From contig BNZF01000068.1 in NCBI GenBank assembly GCA_026000865.1, positions 1 to 5,643 of the forward strand: 5,643 bases of DNA. The letters are read 5' to 3'. The translations under genes were made by a program, and so were the position numbers. Below, piece after piece: positions 3,921 through 5,643 of the stretch; positions within the stretch are counted from its first letter, which is position 1; every line of letters begins with the position of its first letter. Below the pieces are notes generated by a model, which saw only the letters and a list, made by a program, of their open reading frames with translations, did no database searches and was not told the origin of the DNA. Source of the stretch: Clostridia bacterium (lineage in GTDB: Bacteria; Bacillota; Clostridia; Oscillospirales; Ruminococcaceae).

Positions 3921-5474
3921 ATGGATTTTAAAGTAAATAGGAATATGGTCGCTGTTAATGAAACGGTGTATGACGGCATACAGGAACAAAGCGTCGAGCT
4001 GGATTATGTTTTACCAGATTACAGTCCCGAAATTTTCAAAATTGTCAAAACGAAAGTGTTTCCGAGGATAGTTTCAAGGTCTATCGCACCCGACAGAGCA
4101 ACTTATGATTTAATTGTAAACATCTCAATTCTTTATCTAAGCGAAAATTCCAACGCATTGCAATGTGTAAAACAAAAGCTTAATTACACAAAGGCAATTG
4201 AATTTGGCAAGAACTATGAAAATGTAAATCTCGCATTATGTCCTAAAGTTGATTATATCAATTGCAGAGCAGTAAATTCAAGACGCATAGATTTAAGAGG
4301 AGCGGTTTCAATCAAAGTTAAAATTAATGCGGATAGAAAACAGGAAATAATCACCGACGCTATCGGGCTTAATGCTCAGCTCAGAAAAGAACAAGTAAAA
4401 TATGCGGGCGGAAAACTTTCAGGTGAAAAGCAAATGCTTCTTTCGGAAGAAACAGAAATCAACTCTTCAAAACCACCGATACAGTCAATTGTTTCAACAG
4501 ATGCGATTATTATTCCAAACGACAAAAAAGTTATCGCAAACAAAGTTATCGCAAAAGGCGATGTGAATGCCAAAATACTTTATTCTTGTGAAAAAGATGG
4601 AAACCCGTCTCTTGAACCGCTTGAAATTAGCATACCTTACAGTCAGATTATTGATATTGAAGGTGTTGACGAAAATTATAATGTTGCGGTAAGCCCTGCA
4701 CTCTCAAATATTGAAAGCACAGCAACAGGCGGAACAGATGGTGCGTTCAGAAAAATCAGTATCGAAATAACAATTCTATTCACTGTAAAAGCTTCAAAGC
4801 ATGACACCACGGAAATAGTCACAGATGCGTATTCAACTTCATTTCCTTGTGAGTTTTCAACTTCCAAAATACGTCTTGAAACATCTCCTGTCAGTGTGCG
4901 TGAAACCACTTCGATTAAGTCTGACGTGCAAGTTACAGAGGGTGAAATTACAGGGGTTCATGATGTTTGGACTGATGTTACCAACGTGAATGTTTTGTCA
5001 GGTGACGGTGAATTTACAGTAACAGGTACACTACACAATACTGTTATCGCAACAAACTCAGAGAGTACTCCTTTCACAATTGATACTTCTCAGCCTTTTG
5101 AATATTCGATAGCATATGACAGCGTTACACCATACAGCACTATCGATGTTGATATAACACCTGCAGGCACACAATATACTCTTAATACAGGTTCGAGTAT
5201 ATCACTCAAAACTGATTTAAGAATTGCCGCAACTATCACAAACTCAGAAGAATATGATGCTCTAACAGATTTGCAAATCGATTCGACTATTCCATTAGAA
5301 CGTGACGGAGACTATGCTCTGAAACTTTATTACGGCAATGAGGGCGAAAGTCTTTGGGATATTGCCAAGCGTTATAATTCCAGCGTTGACAGTATCATCG
5401 AAGATAACGAAGAACTCGAAAACATCTCTTGTCTTGCAACAAATAGCATGATATTAATTCCTATTTTTAGTTAA
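3921..5474 (+). CDS. sipL: SipL-like spore morphogenetic protein (DUF3794/SPOCS + LysM)
   Basis: A 517-residue protein without signal peptide or membrane segment, so cytosolic, expected in the mother cell. An N-terminal SPOCS/DUF3794 domain spans about 25-135 (ELDYVLPDYSPEIFKIVKTK at 27-44, DLRGAVSIKVKI at 124-135). A second related unit covers about 172-310 (EETEINSSKPPIQSI, VIANKVIAKGDVNAKILY, PYSQIIDIEGVD, TDAYSTSF). A beta-rich Ser/Thr-rich region follows (310-460), and a C-terminal LysM module is at about 469-515 (LYYGNEGESLWDIAKRY, ending MILIPI). Length and architecture match Clostridioides difficile SipL, the functional counterpart of SpoVID, whose LysM domain binds SpoIVA to attach the coat to the forespore. 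Here the LysM is thus more likely a protein docking module than a wall binder. Start ATG 3921 has the RBS AAGGGAG (3907-3913). It diverges from cotJAB. The general family is sure; the sipL name is inferred from architecture. Confidence 0.85.
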   Translation: MDFKVNRNMVAVNETVYDGIQEQSVELDYVLPDYSPEIFKIVKTKVFPRIVSRSIAPDRATYDLIVNISILYLSENSNALQCVKQKLNYTKAIEFGKNYENVNLALCPKVDYINCRAVNSRRIDLRGAVSIKVKINADRKQEIITDAIGLNAQLRKEQVKYAGGKLSGEKQMLLSEETEINSSKPPIQSIVSTDAIIIPNDKKVIANKVIAKGDVNAKILYSCEKDGNPSLEPLEISIPYSQIIDIEGVDENYNVAVSPALSNIESTATGGTDGAFRKISIEITILFTVKASKHDTTEIVTDAYSTSFPCEFSTSKIRLETSPVSVRETTSIKSDVQVTEGEITGVHDVWTDVTNVNVLSGDGEFTVTGTLHNTVIATNSESTPFTIDTSQPFEYSIAYDSVTPYSTIDVDITPAGTQYTLNTGSSISLKTDLRIAATITNSEEYDALTDLQIDSTIPLERDGDYALKLYYGNEGESLWDIAKRYNSSVDSIIEDNEELENISCLATNSMILIPIFS

Positions 5475-5503
5475 TATTTTATAGTATGGGTAATAGATAT
5501 AGG
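5464..5503 (+). repeat. 40-bp perfect direct repeat, copy 1
   Basis: Identical to 5604-5643 (offset 140). It starts TTTTTAGTTAATATTTTATA, includes the last codons and stop of the sipL-like gene, and runs into the first heptamers. Confidence 0.95.
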
Positions 5504-5538
5504 TAATAGGTAATAATGAATAGGTAAGAGGTAACAGG
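5501..5538 (+). repeat. Heptamer tract H4 (opposite orientation)
   Basis: Five 7-mers in phase: AGGTAAT, AGGTAAT, AATGAAT, AGGTAAG, AGGTAAC, then AGG. Its reverse complement (ATTACCT) is close to the ATTAACT consensus of the tracts at 2500-3582, so it is the same repeat in the other orientation. Confidence 0.7.
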
Positions 5539-5545
5539 TTGTGGT

Positions 5546-5562
5546 GTCCGCCTACGGCGGGC
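5546..5562. repeat. GC-rich palindrome (REP-like)
   Basis: GTCCGCC TAC GGCGGGC forms a 7-bp stem with one wobble and a 3-base loop, standing out against the AT-rich surroundings. No T-run follows, so it is not a standard terminator. It is 71 bases after the sipL-like stop codon and could act as a transcript 3'-end stabiliser or REP-type element. Confidence 0.5.
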
Positions 5563-5603
5563 GTTCATGACGCATAAATAAACGATTATTTTAATGTCAC
5601 GTT

Positions 5604-5643
5604 TTTTTAGTTAATATTTTATAGTATGGGTAATAGATATAGG
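5604..5643 (+). repeat. 40-bp perfect direct repeat, copy 2, ending at the window edge
   Basis: Exact copy of 5464-5503. Whether the match continues beyond the last base cannot be seen. Confidence 0.95.

Overview
The window looks like AT-rich chromosomal DNA from an anaerobic, endospore-forming Firmicute of class Clostridia, probably a gut Ruminococcaceae/Oscillospiraceae-type organism. The evidence is a CotJA-CotJB spore-coat pair, a SipL-like DUF3794(SPOCS)+LysM spore morphogenetic protein, clostridial-type MreB and RmuC fragments, strong AGGAGG-type ribosome binding sites and TTGACA/TATAAT promoters. Taxonomy is inferred from gene content only.

Layout. 1-346 (minus) is the 5' part of an unknown lipoprotein gene that runs off the left edge. 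419-705 (minus) is a degenerate fragment of DNA topoisomerase III (topB) containing a 55-bp duplicated block. 749-880 (plus) is the promoter, RBS and first ~20 codons of mreB, joined at a TATAT microhomology to 878-1180, a decayed 3' part of rmuC with one nonsense codon and at least one frameshift. 1218-2279 (plus) is an intact EcsC-family gene directly behind this wreckage. 2280-2923 has no intact gene but is dense in repeats: two copies of a terminator-bearing repeat (A1, A2), two copies of a 78-bp repeat (B1, B2), heptamer tracts, and the 5' remnant of an IS5-family insertion sequence that keeps a near-perfect promoter. 2924-3392 (minus) holds cotJA and cotJB without the expected cotJC. 3393-3920 is an AT-rich divergent intergenic region with a third B repeat, a heptamer tract and a 52-bp imperfect inverted repeat. 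3921-5474 (plus) is the SipL-like gene. 5475-5643 is non-coding and holds a heptamer tract, a GC-rich palindrome and a perfect 40-bp direct repeat that ends at the last base of the window.

How the parts relate. The right half is a sporulation locus: cotJAB (coat) and sipL (coat/cortex assembly) are transcribed divergently and probably both act in the mother cell. The left half is a scrapyard of housekeeping-gene fragments. Its most interesting feature is that the captured mreB promoter is the only good promoter seen upstream of the EcsC-family gene, with no terminator between them. No CRISPR array, tRNA, rRNA or complete mobile element was seen. I find no convincing new multi-gene system; the notable signals are the promoter capture, the layered intergenic repeats and the cotJ operon lacking cotJC.
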